Origin: Nocardiopsis flavescens | GTDB taxonomy: Bacteria; Actinomycetota; Actinomycetes; Streptosporangiales; Streptosporangiaceae | Assembly (NCBI RefSeq): GCF_900141985.1 | Contig: NZ_FQZK01000025.1 | Coordinates: forward strand, 1 to 64,000 | Reading direction: 5' to 3' | Length of the DNA stretch: 64,000 nt | Notes under the pieces: model-generated | Told to the model about the DNA's origin: nothing | The model's database searches: none | What the model saw: the letters and a program-made list of their open reading frames with translations, nothing else | Shown: piece after piece, positions 54,434 to 62,647 of the stretch | Numbering within the stretch: the first letter of the stretch is position 1 | Layout: the number at the start of each line of letters is the position of its first letter | Translations under genes and position numbers: made by a program

Positions 54434-56443
54434 TCACAGGTGCGGTTCGAACGACTCCATGACCTCGCCGGGGAGCTCGTCGTAGTACCCCGCGTCGCCG
54501 CGCGGCACGTTCACGGTGATCATGTAGAACACCCGCTGGTCCCCCTGGTCCATGCTGACCGCGTAGGCCCAGAAGCGGCGGGCCGGGCTCGCCCAGGTGT
54601 CGTTGGTGAGGTTGGCCCGCACCATGGCGACGTCCCAGCCGTCCTCGTAGTCGTCCTCCTCGAACTCGTGGAGGTTGAGCTGGAGGTAGTCGGTGGTCAC
54701 GTCGCCCTCGACGTCGGTGCCGCCCTTGGTCTCGACCAGGTACTCGCCGCTGGTGCCGGTGAACTCCTCCTCGGTCCACCCGGCGACCCACACCTGGTGG
54801 TCGGACCCGGGGGCGATGAACACGACGAGGCTCTCCTCGATCCGGCTGTCGTCCACCGTCCAGGTCTCGGGGTGTTCCACGTCGAACCACTGGGACTCGA
54901 AGGTCTCCATGTCGTCGTAGGACGGGGGGCCCTCGGACCCGTCGTCGCCGGCGTCCTCGGGCACGTTCGAGGGGGTGGGCTCCACGGGGGCGCCCTGCTC
55001 GCTGGGGAGCGTGCTCTCGGGGGGAGCGTCGGCCTGCTGGCGGGGGTCCTCGCCGGAGCGCGACAGCAGTATCCCGCTGAACGCCACCACCGCGATGAGC
55101 ACGAGCGCGACCGCGCCGCAGCCCAGGCCGACGAGCAGGCGGTTGGCGCCGCCCCCGGAGGACGGCGCGGACGCGGGCGGCCGGGGCGGTGCCATGGTGC
55201 CCTGGCCGCCGGTCGGCCCGCCGTACCCGGGACCGTGGCCCGCGCTGTGCGCGGCGAACGCCGGCTGCGGCCGCGAGGGCCCGTAGGGCGGAGTGGGGCC
55301 GCCCTGGGGCGGGAACGGGCGCGCGGGGGTGTGCGGGCCGCCGGGGCCGCCCATGGCCGGGTGCGGGCCGCTGAGGGGGCCGCTGGTCGCCCCGGGGCCG
55401 GGGCCGTTCGGCCGCCCGCCCGACGGACCCGTGACCGGTCCGCTGGGGTATCCGCCGACGGGGGCGCCCGGACCCGTGACCGGTCCGCTGGGGTATCCGC
55501 CCGTCGGGCCGGTGCCCGGGCCGCCGGGATACCCGGTGCCGGCCGAGGGGACCGCGCCGCTGTCCGAGGCCGGGCCGGGGCCCGGGACGGCCGCCGCGTG
55601 GGGGCCGCTGCCGCCGCCGGCCCCGCCGCGCCCGTCGAGCATCTCCAGCGCCCGGTCGACGGTCAGGCGCCGGTCCGGGTCGCGCTCCAGGAGCCCGGCG
55701 ATCACCGGGGTGAGGCGGCCCGCCCGCCGCATCGGGGGCAGCGGGGCGCCCAGCACGGCCGCGATGGCCGCGGTGATCGAGTCGCGGCGGAACGGGGAGA
55801 GCCCCTCCACCGCGGCGAACAGGGTGACGCCGATGCTCCACAGGTCGCCCCGGTGCTCGGCGGGGCCGCCCTCCAGGCGCTCGGGCGGCATGTACTCCGG
55901 GGAGCCGATCAGGGCGCCGGTGCGGGTGATGCTCGGCCCGCCCTCCATGGTGGCGATGCCGAAGTCGGTGAGGATGACCCGCCCGTCGGAGGACATCATG
56001 ATGTTGCCCGGCTTGATGTCCCGGTGCAGGACCCCCGCGGCGTCCGCCGCCTGGACCGCCCGCAGCAGCGCCTCGGCGATGGTGGCGGTGGTGTCCACGT
56101 CCAGGGCGCCGCGCCGCTCCAGCAGGTCCTGGAGGGAACCGCCCTCGACCAGCTCCATCACGACCCACGGGTCGCCCTCGAAGTCGAACACGTCGTGGAT
56201 GGTGATGACGGAGGGGTGGGAGATCCGGGCCGCGGAGCGCGCCTCCCGGCGCACCCGGGCGTGGGCGTCGGCGCGCTCGGAGTCGGTGAAGTGGTCGGGC
56301 AGGAGCACCTGTTTGACGGCCACGGCACGGTCCAGGGACGGGTCGAAGGCCTCCCAGACCACGCCCATGCCGCCCCGGCCCAGTTCCCGGCGCAGGACGT
56401 AACGGTTCGCGACGATGCGTTCGCTGTCGCTGTTGCTCGACAT
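54434..56443 (-). CDS. Membrane Ser/Thr protein kinase (2)
   Basis: 669 residues from ATG 56443 (GAGAGGGCAGTAC upstream). The kinase domain spans about 12-275: glycine loop LGRGGMGVVWEA (21-32), VAVKQV lysine, catalytic HRDIKPGN, DFGIA, SPEYMPPE and GDLWSIGVTLF. A long Pro/Gly-rich juxtamembrane region (about 280-425) has repeats of GYPSGPVTGP. One transmembrane helix (about 434-460: RLLVGLGCGAVALVLIAVVAFSGILL), then an extracytoplasmic beta-rich domain (ESQWFDVEHPETWTVDDSRIEESLVVFIAPG). That domain resembles the sensor of kinase 1 only loosely. No PASTA repeats. Converges with the transglycosylase gene. Confidence 0.92.
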   Translation of the reverse strand: MSSNSDSERIVANRYVLRRELGRGGMGVVWEAFDPSLDRAVAVKQVLLPDHFTDSERADAHARVRREARSAARISHPSVITIHDVFDFEGDPWVVMELVEGGSLQDLLERRGALDVDTTATIAEALLRAVQAADAAGVLHRDIKPGNIMMSSDGRVILTDFGIATMEGGPSITRTGALIGSPEYMPPERLEGGPAEHRGDLWSIGVTLFAAVEGLSPFRRDSITAAIAAVLGAPLPPMRRAGRLTPVIAGLLERDPDRRLTVDRALEMLDGRGGAGGGSGPHAAAVPGPGPASDSGAVPSAGTGYPGGPGTGPTGGYPSGPVTGPGAPVGGYPSGPVTGPSGGRPNGPGPGATSGPLSGPHPAMGGPGGPHTPARPFPPQGGPTPPYGPSRPQPAFAAHSAGHGPGYGGPTGGQGTMAPPRPPASAPSSGGGANRLLVGLGCGAVALVLIAVVAFSGILLSRSGEDPRQQADAPPESTLPSEQGAPVEPTPSNVPEDAGDDGSEGPPSYDDMETFESQWFDVEHPETWTVDDSRIEESLVVFIAPGSDHQVWVAGWTEEEFTGTSGEYLVETKGGTDVEGDVTTDYLQLNLHEFEEDDYEDGWDVAMVRANLTNDTWASPARRFWAYAVSMDQGDQRVFYMITVNVPRGDAGYYDELPGEVMESFEPHL

Positions 56444-56596
56444 GTACTGCCCTCTCGGACGCGGGCTCGTGCTCTCACGGGTGCTCTGTCAAGAATGTCC
56501 GACGCCTACCGGTTGGGGAAGGTTCCTGAACAGTGGGCATCGGAACGGAAGTGTCACCTTCCCGACCCCCGTCCCCGGCACGGGCGGGCACGCGAA

Positions 56597-56623
56597 GGGG
56601 CACCCCGCCGAGCGGGGTGCCCC
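56597..56623 (-). terminator. Terminator after fumC
   Basis: 12-bp perfect stem GGGGCACCCCGC / GCGGGGTGCCCC with a 3-nt loop, about 56 nt past the fumC stop and upstream of the kinase 2 gene, insulating the two. Confidence 0.75.
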
Positions 56624-56678
56624 GTGGTCGCCGGCGGTCCCCGGCGGTCAGGGGCGCGTCACCCCTGCGGACCCGGTC

Positions 56679-58067
56679 CTAGCCGGAGTTGGTCATCTTC
56701 AGGACGTCCAGGGCGGCGTCCAGCTGCTCCTCGGTGAGCTTGCCGTCCTCGACGTAGCCGCGCTCCAGGACCACCTGGCGGATGGTCTTCTTCTCCTTCA
56801 GCGACTGCTTGGCGACCTTGGCGGCCTCCTCGTAGCCGATGTAGCGGTTGAGCGGGGTGACGATCGAGGGGGAGGACTCGGCGTAGGTGCGGCACTGCTC
56901 CTCGTCCGCGGCGATCCCGGCGACGCAGCGGTCGGCGAACACCCGCGAGACGTTGGCGAGCAGGCGGATCGACTCCAGCACGTTGCGGGCGATCAGCGGC
57001 AGCTGCACGTTGAGCTCGAAGTTGCCGGAGGCGCCGCCGAAGGCCACCGCGGCGTCGTTGCCCACGACCTGCGAGGAGACCTGGAGGACGGCCTCGCACA
57101 GGACGGGGTTGACCTTGCCCGGCATGATCGAGGAGCCCGGCTGGAGGTCGGGCAGGAACAGCTCGCCCAGACCGGTGGTCGGCCCCGAGCCCATCCAGCG
57201 GATGTCGTTGGCGATCTTCGCGTAGCCGACCGCGATGGTCCGCAGCTGGCCGGACAGCTCCACCAGGCCGTCGCGGGCGCCCTGCGCCTCGAAGTGGTCG
57301 CGGGCCTCGGTCAGCGGCAGGCCGGTGTGCGCGGCGATCTCGGCGATGACCCGGGCCGAGAAGCCCTCGGGGGTGTTGATGCCGGTGCCCACGGCGGTGC
57401 CGCCCAGCGGCAGCTCGGCCACCCGCGGCAGCGACGCCTCCAGGCGCTCGACGCCGTACCGGACCTGGGCGGCGTACCCGGCGAACTCCTGGCCCAGGGT
57501 GACCGGGGTGGCGTCCATCAGGTGGGTGCGGCCGCTCTTGACCACCGAGGCGAACTCGACGGCCTTGCGGGACAGCTCGCTCTCCAGGTGCCGCAGCGCC
57601 GGGACCAGGTCGTTGACCACGGCGGAGGTGGCGGCGATGTGGATGGAGGACGGGAACACGTCGTTGGACGACTGCGACGCGTTGACGTGGTCGTTGGGGT
57701 GGACCTCCAGGCCGGTCCGCTCCTTGGCGACGGTGGCGATGACCTCGTTGGTGTTCATGTTGCTGGAGGTGCCGGAACCGGTCTGGAACACGTCGATCGG
57801 GAACTCGGAGTCCCACGTGCCGGCGGCGACCTCCAGGGCGGCCTCGCGGATCGCCGCGCCCAGGTCCTCGCCGATGACGCCGAGCTCGGCGTTGACCTTG
57901 GCCGCGGCGGCCTTGATCTGGCCCAGGGCGGCGATGTGGGCGCCCTCCAGCCCCTGTCCCGAGATCGGGAAGTTCTCGACGGCGCGCTGGGTCTGGGCAC
58001 GCCACTTGGCGTCGACCGGGACCTTGACCTCACCCATCGAGTCGTGCTCGACGCGGAACTCACTCAT
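56679..58067 (-). CDS. fumC: Class II fumarate hydratase
   Basis: 462 residues; ATG 58067 follows CAGGAGAG. Hydrates fumarate to L-malate in the TCA cycle; a cytoplasmic homotetramer without iron-sulfur cluster. Motifs: DVFQTGSGTSSNMNTNEV, ASQSSNDVFPSSIHIA, GRTHLMDATPVTLGQEF, GGTAVGTGINTPEGF, and the family signature PGSSIMPGKVNPV with the catalytic serine loop. The C-terminus ends with EKKTIRQVVLERGYVEDGKLTEEQLDAALDVLKMT. Conserved with phoH2 and uppS in the actinobacterial block. Confidence 0.96.
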   Translation of the reverse strand: MSEFRVEHDSMGEVKVPVDAKWRAQTQRAVENFPISGQGLEGAHIAALGQIKAAAAKVNAELGVIGEDLGAAIREAALEVAAGTWDSEFPIDVFQTGSGTSSNMNTNEVIATVAKERTGLEVHPNDHVNASQSSNDVFPSSIHIAATSAVVNDLVPALRHLESELSRKAVEFASVVKSGRTHLMDATPVTLGQEFAGYAAQVRYGVERLEASLPRVAELPLGGTAVGTGINTPEGFSARVIAEIAAHTGLPLTEARDHFEAQGARDGLVELSGQLRTIAVGYAKIANDIRWMGSGPTTGLGELFLPDLQPGSSIMPGKVNPVLCEAVLQVSSQVVGNDAAVAFGGASGNFELNVQLPLIARNVLESIRLLANVSRVFADRCVAGIAADEEQCRTYAESSPSIVTPLNRYIGYEEAAKVAKQSLKEKKTIRQVVLERGYVEDGKLTEEQLDAALDVLKMTNSG

Positions 58068-58186
58068 TGGCTACCACACTCTCCTGGGAAAACCTGTGAA
58101 ACACAGCCTGCCAGACGCACCGGGGCACACCGCCACCTCACCCCGACAAGGCGGTGTTACGCGCGTCATGTTGACATCGGGGCAGG

Positions 58187-58789
58187 TCAGGAGCCGATAC
58201 CGGGACGGCGTTCACGCCTGCGCAGCCTGCCCAGGAAGGGCCTGCGGGGCGCCTTGACCCGGACGGTGCCCAGCAGCGAGAACCCGTTGATCTCCAGTAC
58301 CGGGGGGTCGGACAGGTCCGACCGCCGCGCCGTGGTCCCGCGCGTTCCCAGGACGGAGCGGCCGTTGACCCGCACCTCGACGCCGTCGGGCACCAGGATC
58401 TCCACCCGGCCCAGCACGGCGGTGACGGTCATCCGGTGGTGCCCGTGGAGCAGCAGTGCCTCGCGCATGTCCACCTCGACCCGCCCCGCCACGGCCAGCA
58501 CCAGGTCGCCCGGGTAGGCGACCCAGCGGCCCCGGCGGACGGCCGTGCCGAACACCCCGAGGGCGGGCTGGTGGTCCAGGCGGATGGGCTGCTCCTGCGC
58601 GGGCAGCAGGTCGGCGGTGAGCGGCGGCAGGTCTCCCAGGGTCCGGGCCTCCTGCGCCCGGTCGGAGCGCTCCTGGAACTCGTCGAGGTCCAGGCGGCCG
58701 TCCGTCGCGGCCTCGCGCAGCACCTTCAGGACCCGCTCCCGGTCGCTGTTGGAGGCCCGCAGGCCTTGAGGGGGGATCTGCTCGCTCAC
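58187..58789 (-). CDS. DUF1707 protein, soluble (SHOCT/DUF1707 plus C-terminal beta domain)
   Basis: 200 residues from GTG 58789, chosen because the preceding codons are basic and promoter-like; no strong ribosome site, so the transcript may be leaderless. N-terminal DUF1707: LRASNSDRERVLKVLREAATDGRLDLDEFQERSDRAQEARTLGDLPPLTADL (about 11-62). C-terminal beta-rich domain (about 95-185): LVLAVAGRVEVDMREALLLHGHHRMTVTAVLGRVEILVPDGVEVRVNGRSVLG, the cell-wall-active-antibiotic-response/DUF2154-like fold. No membrane segments. Unlike the membrane DUF1707 at 492-1010. Function unknown; it may bind a membrane or metabolite. Confidence 0.82.
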   Translation of the reverse strand: MSEQIPPQGLRASNSDRERVLKVLREAATDGRLDLDEFQERSDRAQEARTLGDLPPLTADLLPAQEQPIRLDHQPALGVFGTAVRRGRWVAYPGDLVLAVAGRVEVDMREALLLHGHHRMTVTAVLGRVEILVPDGVEVRVNGRSVLGTRGTTARRSDLSDPPVLEINGFSLLGTVRVKAPRRPFLGRLRRRERRPGIGS

Positions 58790-58961
58790 ACCGTCGACCC
58801 TAGTCGACGCGGCCCGCCCGCGCCGGTACGGGGCCGCGGCCGGGCCCGGGTTCGCGCGCTGTTCCCCGCGGGGACGCCCGCCCGGGCCGTCCCGGTTCAC
58901 CGCGCGCTTCTAGCGTCCCGTCCGTGCCCTGGACGTACGGACGAGGAAGGACGGGGACGAC

Positions 58962-60158
58962 ATGCGCGCCACCGGACCGTGGAAGAGACCGACGACCCGG
59001 GCCGTGGCCCTGGGCGCGGCACTGGCGGCGCTGACCGCCACCGCCCCGGCCTCGGCCGAACCCGCCCCGGCGGACCCCCCGTCCGCCGCGGCCGAGACCG
59101 CCGCCGCGCTCCCGGTGTCCGTGGACGGCGGGGCCTGGCGCTCCGGGCACGTCCAGGGCGTCGCCCTGGACGCCGCGCGCGGGCACATGTACTTCTCCTT
59201 CACCGACACCCTCGTCAAGACCGACCTGTCCGGAACGGTCCTGGGCACCGTCACCGGGCTCACCGGCCACCTGGGCGACCTCGACATCGACGAGCGCGAC
59301 GGCCGCGTGTACGGCTCCCTGGAGTACAAGGCGGCCGAGGCCTTCTACATCGCGATCTTCGACACCGACCGCATCACCAGGGTCGGCATGGACGCCGAGG
59401 CCGACGGCGTGCTCACCGCGGTCCACCTGGAAGAGGTCGTGGCCGACTACACGGCCGACATGGACGGCGACGGGGTCTTCGACGGCAACGTCGCCGACAC
59501 CGCCGACCACCGCTACGGGTGCAGCGGCATCGACGGCGTCTCCTTCGGCCCCGAGTTCGGCCGCCCCGGCGGGCGCACGATGCTCACCGTGGCGTACGGC
59601 GTGTACTCCAACGCCGACCGCGAGGACAACGACCACCAGGTGCTGCTCCAGTACGACGTGGCCCGGTGGCGCGGCCTGGACCGCCCCCTGGACCAGGCGG
59701 ACCCCCACACCAGCGGACCGCGCCGCCCCGAGGGCAAGTACTTCGTCTACACCGGCAACACCACCTACGGGGTGCAGAACCTGGAGTACGACGCGGCCTC
59801 CGGCGACTGGTTCATGGCGGTCTACAACGGTGTGAAGCCGCACTTCCCCAACCACTCGCTGTACGTCATCGACGGCTCCCGGCCCCCGGAGCCCGGGCCG
59901 GTCCGCGGCCAGCCGCGGGAGGAGCACGGGCTGCTGCTGTCGCTGCGCGGCGGCGGCGAGGTCCACGAGCCCACCGGGGTGTCCGGGTGGCCGGTGAGCG
60001 GCGGCCAGTACGGGCTGGCCTCCCTGGGGGACGGCCGCTTCTACGTGGTCGAGCGCGGGCGGCGCGACGGGGACGGCGCCACCCTGGAGACGGGCGTCGC
60101 CCGCCTGCACCGGTGGACCGGGGCGGTCCCGGACCCGTTCGAGCCCCTGGAGGGCTGA
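58962..60158 (+). CDS. Secreted beta-propeller-like protein with Ca-binding-type loop
   Basis: 398 residues from ATG 58962 (GAGGAAGGACGGGGACGAC upstream; TAGCGT as possible -10). Signal peptide TRAVALGAALAALTATAPASA, cleaved about residue 32. The rest is beta-rich with propeller-like turns: GHVQGVALDAARGHMYFSFTD, GHLGDLDIDERDGRVYGSLEY, NLEYDAASGDWFMAVYNG and GGQYGLASLGDGRFYVVERG. A loop DMDGDGVFDG (about 166-175) matches the DxDxDGxxD calcium-binding pattern. No catalytic family recognised; one of several small-propeller secreted proteins seen in actinomycetes. Monocistronic. It converges with the RNHCP pair. Confidence 0.75.
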   Translation: MRATGPWKRPTTRAVALGAALAALTATAPASAEPAPADPPSAAAETAAALPVSVDGGAWRSGHVQGVALDAARGHMYFSFTDTLVKTDLSGTVLGTVTGLTGHLGDLDIDERDGRVYGSLEYKAAEAFYIAIFDTDRITRVGMDAEADGVLTAVHLEEVVADYTADMDGDGVFDGNVADTADHRYGCSGIDGVSFGPEFGRPGGRTMLTVAYGVYSNADREDNDHQVLLQYDVARWRGLDRPLDQADPHTSGPRRPEGKYFVYTGNTTYGVQNLEYDAASGDWFMAVYNGVKPHFPNHSLYVIDGSRPPEPGPVRGQPREEHGLLLSLRGGGEVHEPTGVSGWPVSGGQYGLASLGDGRFYVVERGRRDGDGATLETGVARLHRWTGAVPDPFEPLEG

Positions 60159-60177
60159 CCGGGGCCGGGACCCCCGC

Positions 60178-60612
60178 TCAGAGCCGGACCAGGGCCTCGC
60201 GGGCCACGGACGCGAACCCCGAGGGCGCCCCGGCCAGCGGGCGGACCGCCAGCCGGACCAGGGCGCGGGCGTTGTCGTCGCCGGCGACCCTGTTGCCGCT
60301 CAGCCCACCGCACCGGGCACAGCGGTGGACCAGCATCCACTCGCCGTCGGCGCGCCCGGCCAGGCCGACCGCCGCCATCGGCCCGCGGCAGTCGGCGGCC
60401 CGGTCGCCCGGGATGCGCAGGTCCACGTGCAGGCTGGTCAGGCAGTGCGGGCAGTGGTTGCGGTGGGCGGTGCCCGGAGCGTGCACGGGCACCTCCAGCC
60501 GGCAGCCCGCGCAGCGGAACGACCCTCCCCGGCCCGCCTCGCCGTGGGCGTGCAGGACGGTCTTGGCCCGCTGGGGCCGCCGTTCGCGGCGGTCCCGGTT
60601 GCGGCGTCCCAT
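60178..60612 (-). CDS. RNHCP domain zinc protein
   Basis: 144 residues from ATG 60612 (GGGGAGGTGTGAC upstream). A basic N-terminus (RRNRDRRERRPQRAK), then the RNHCP domain: FRCAGCRLEVPVHAPGTAHRNHCPHCLTSLHVD, DCRGPMAAVGLA, WMLVHRCARCGGLSGNRVAGDDN. The four Cys-x2-Cys/His groups form a zinc-ribbon-like fold. Such proteins are found across actinobacteria and some firmicutes; function unknown. It starts 1 nt after the stop of a paralog, so they are translationally coupled. The basic N-terminus hints at RNA or ribosome contact, unproven. Confidence 0.87.
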   Translation of the reverse strand: MGRRNRDRRERRPQRAKTVLHAHGEAGRGGSFRCAGCRLEVPVHAPGTAHRNHCPHCLTSLHVDLRIPGDRAADCRGPMAAVGLAGRADGEWMLVHRCARCGGLSGNRVAGDDNARALVRLAVRPLAGAPSGFASVAREALVRL

Positions 60613-60613
60613 G

Positions 60614-60979
60614 TCACACCTCCCCGAACAGGTCGAGCGGGAAGGGCGGGTCGGCCAGCGGCCGGACCGCGATGCGCATGAGGACGAGGTGGTTGTCGTC
60701 CGCCGCGACGGGTGCCTCGGCCAGTGCGGCGCACCGGGTGCACCGGTGGATGAGGACCCAGGCGCCGCCGCGCGGGACGGAGATGGAGACGGGGACCATG
60801 CGCCCGAGGCAGTCGGAGGGCCCGCCGCCGACACGGTCGGCGGTGTGCAGGGAGCTCAGACAGCTGGGGCAGTGGCCGCGCCCGCGCCCGTCGGGGCCGA
60901 GGGCGGAGACGGTGAGGCCGCAGCGCACGCAGGTGAAGGCGGAGGTGCGCAGGGCGGGGCTCGGTTCGGTGGTGGACAC
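60614..60979 (-). CDS. RNHCP-like zinc protein, diverged paralog
   Basis: 121 residues from GTG 60979 (GAGGAG 8 nt upstream). Same pattern as the downstream gene: FTCVRCGLTV, GRGHCPSCLSSLHTAD, DCLGRMVPVS, WVLIHRCTRCAALA..VAADDNHLVLMRIAVRPLADPP. The RNHCP motif itself is changed to GRGHCP, while all zinc-ligand cysteines are kept, and the basic N-terminal tail is lost. Tandem duplicate with specialised function, or a heteromeric partner. First gene of the two-gene operon. Confidence 0.82.
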   Translation of the reverse strand: MSTTEPSPALRTSAFTCVRCGLTVSALGPDGRGRGHCPSCLSSLHTADRVGGGPSDCLGRMVPVSISVPRGGAWVLIHRCTRCAALAEAPVAADDNHLVLMRIAVRPLADPPFPLDLFGEV

Positions 60980-61684
60980 CGGTGGGACTCCTCGCTGGAG
61001 GTGGATCGGGTCAGCGGGAGCAGGCCGGGCGCTACTCGTGGGCCGGGTCCGCGGCTCCGGTCGGAGCGGGGTCGCCGGTTCTGGGCGCGCTCGGCGCGTT
61101 CCGGGTCATCAAGACACCTTCCCCTCCACCGGGGCGGGCCCTCGGTGTCCGTCGTTGCACAGGTCGCCGCCGATGCTAGGCCGCCGCCCGGCCGGGGGCA
61201 ACGGGTTTTCCGCCCGTCCGCCGGGCGGTTCCGGCTGCCGTCCGGCGGTGGCGCGGGTGTCGTGCGGAGCGCGCGCCCGTACGTGCGCGCCGGTCCGGAG
61301 GACCCCTTTCGGTCAGCCCCGGGCGTCGGGCCGTCCGGGGTTCCAGCCCACCCGAAAATCGGGAGAGGCGGCCATTGGCGAGAAGATGTGAAAAGGAAGG
61401 ATTTTCCCGGAGAAAACTGTGGGTGTGAGCGTTCGAGGAATCCCTTGGGTGACAGTAAAGGCCCTTTTCGGTTGGGTTGGAAATGGCCGCTCATCAGGAC
61501 TTCCGAAGAGCGAAAGGAGGTGGGGTCCGCCGTTCGCCGCGCGCCGCCGCCATTGTCCGGTCGGCGGGTGGCGCCCGTCGGCCCGCTCCCGCGCGCGCCC
61601 CGGTCCCTCATTTCGGGCACTCGACTCCCGTAAGCATGCAAAACCCGTGGATTCCGGGCGTATCCGCGTTCTACCGTGGTCCCC
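60980..61684. other. Long intergenic region upstream of ABC exporter
   Basis: 705 nt without a recognised gene. The first ~300 nt hold the promoter of the RNHCP operon. The stretch 61360-61510 is markedly lower in GC (GAAGATGTGAAAAGGAAGG, GAGAAAACTGTGGG). It is followed by AAAGGAGG at 61513-61520 with no start codon at a suitable distance, which looks like a relic of a lost gene or a leader. TACCGT about 8 nt before ATG 61685 suggests a leaderless promoter for the ABC ATPase. Confidence 0.5.
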
Positions 61685-62647
61685 ATGACCTCTTCCGAAC
61701 CCGGTCTCCACACCCCGGACCGCGTCGCCCCGCCCGCCGCGGGCGTTCCCGCCCTGGACCTGCGCGGGGTCGTCAAGCGCTTCGGATCCTTCACCGCCGT
61801 CGCCGGCCTCGACCTGGAGGTCCCCCAGGGCGTCGTCATGGGCCTGCTGGGGCCCAACGGAGCGGGCAAGTCCACGACGATGAAGATGCTCACCGCGCAG
61901 TCCCTGGCCGACGAGGGGGAGATCCGCATCCTCGGCCACGAGATCCCCGCCGAGTCCAAGTGGGCCCGTGCCCGGATGGGCGTCGTCCCCCAGCACGACA
62001 ACCTCGACGAGGAACTCACCGTCGAGCAGAACCTGCGGATGTTCTCGTTCCTGTACCGGGTGCCCCGCGCCCGGAGGCGCGAGGCCATCGGGCGGGCCCT
62101 GCGCATCGCCCAGCTCACCGACCGCGGGGACGCCCTCGTGGAGGACCTGTCCGGAGGCATGCGCCGGCGGCTCCTCATCGTCCGGGCCCTGCTGCACCGG
62201 CCGGAGCTGGTCCTCATGGACGAGCCCACCGTGGGCCTGGACCCGCAGGTCCGCCAGGACCTGTGGGGCGTCATCGACGCCCTGCGCCAGGAGGGCGCGA
62301 CGGTCCTCATGTCCACCCACTACATCGAGGAGGCCGAGCGCCTCTCCGACGAGGTCGCCCTGATGGCGGCGGGCCGGATCGTCGAGCGGGGCGCCCCCGC
62401 GGACCTGGTCGCCCGGTACGCGGGCACCACGGTCGAGGAGTACCTCCCGGACGGGGAGGGGATCGACGCCCTGGAGGCACGTATCAGAAGCCACGGATTC
62501 ACCACGCGCCGCACCGGCACCACCGTGTCGGTCCTGCGCGCGGAGAGCCTGCCGCAGTCCCTCAAGGACGGCCTCACGGTGTCGCTGCGCCGGGCCGGCA
62601 ACCTGGAGGACGTGTTCGTCACCCTGACCGGGGAGAGTGCGGAGTGA
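61685..62647 (+). CDS. ABC exporter ATP-binding protein (NodI/DrrA-like)
   Basis: 320 residues from ATG 61685; GTG 61676 is an in-frame alternative. Walker A GLLGPNGAGKSTTMKML (about 56-65), Q-loop VVPQHDNLDEELTVEQNL, signature VEDLSGGMRRRLLIVRALLHRPELVLMDEPTVGLDP with Walker B, and the H-loop STHYIEEAERL. The Q-loop sequence is that of NodI and daunorubicin-type (DrrA) exporters. The C-terminal extension (about 235-320) is as in DrrA. The stop overlaps the permease start by 4 nt (GTGA). Probably exports a hydrophobic or glycolipid compound; substrate unknown. Confidence 0.92.
   Translation: MTSSEPGLHTPDRVAPPAAGVPALDLRGVVKRFGSFTAVAGLDLEVPQGVVMGLLGPNGAGKSTTMKMLTAQSLADEGEIRILGHEIPAESKWARARMGVVPQHDNLDEELTVEQNLRMFSFLYRVPRARRREAIGRALRIAQLTDRGDALVEDLSGGMRRRLLIVRALLHRPELVLMDEPTVGLDPQVRQDLWGVIDALRQEGATVLMSTHYIEEAERLSDEVALMAAGRIVERGAPADLVARYAGTTVEEYLPDGEGIDALEARIRSHGFTTRRTGTTVSVLRAESLPQSLKDGLTVSLRRAGNLEDVFVTLTGESAE

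Noticed and set aside
61484..61690. Small gene starting at ATG 61484
   Set aside because: Codon choice is atypical (AGA, AAA), it runs into the ABC ATPase in another frame, and it matches no family.
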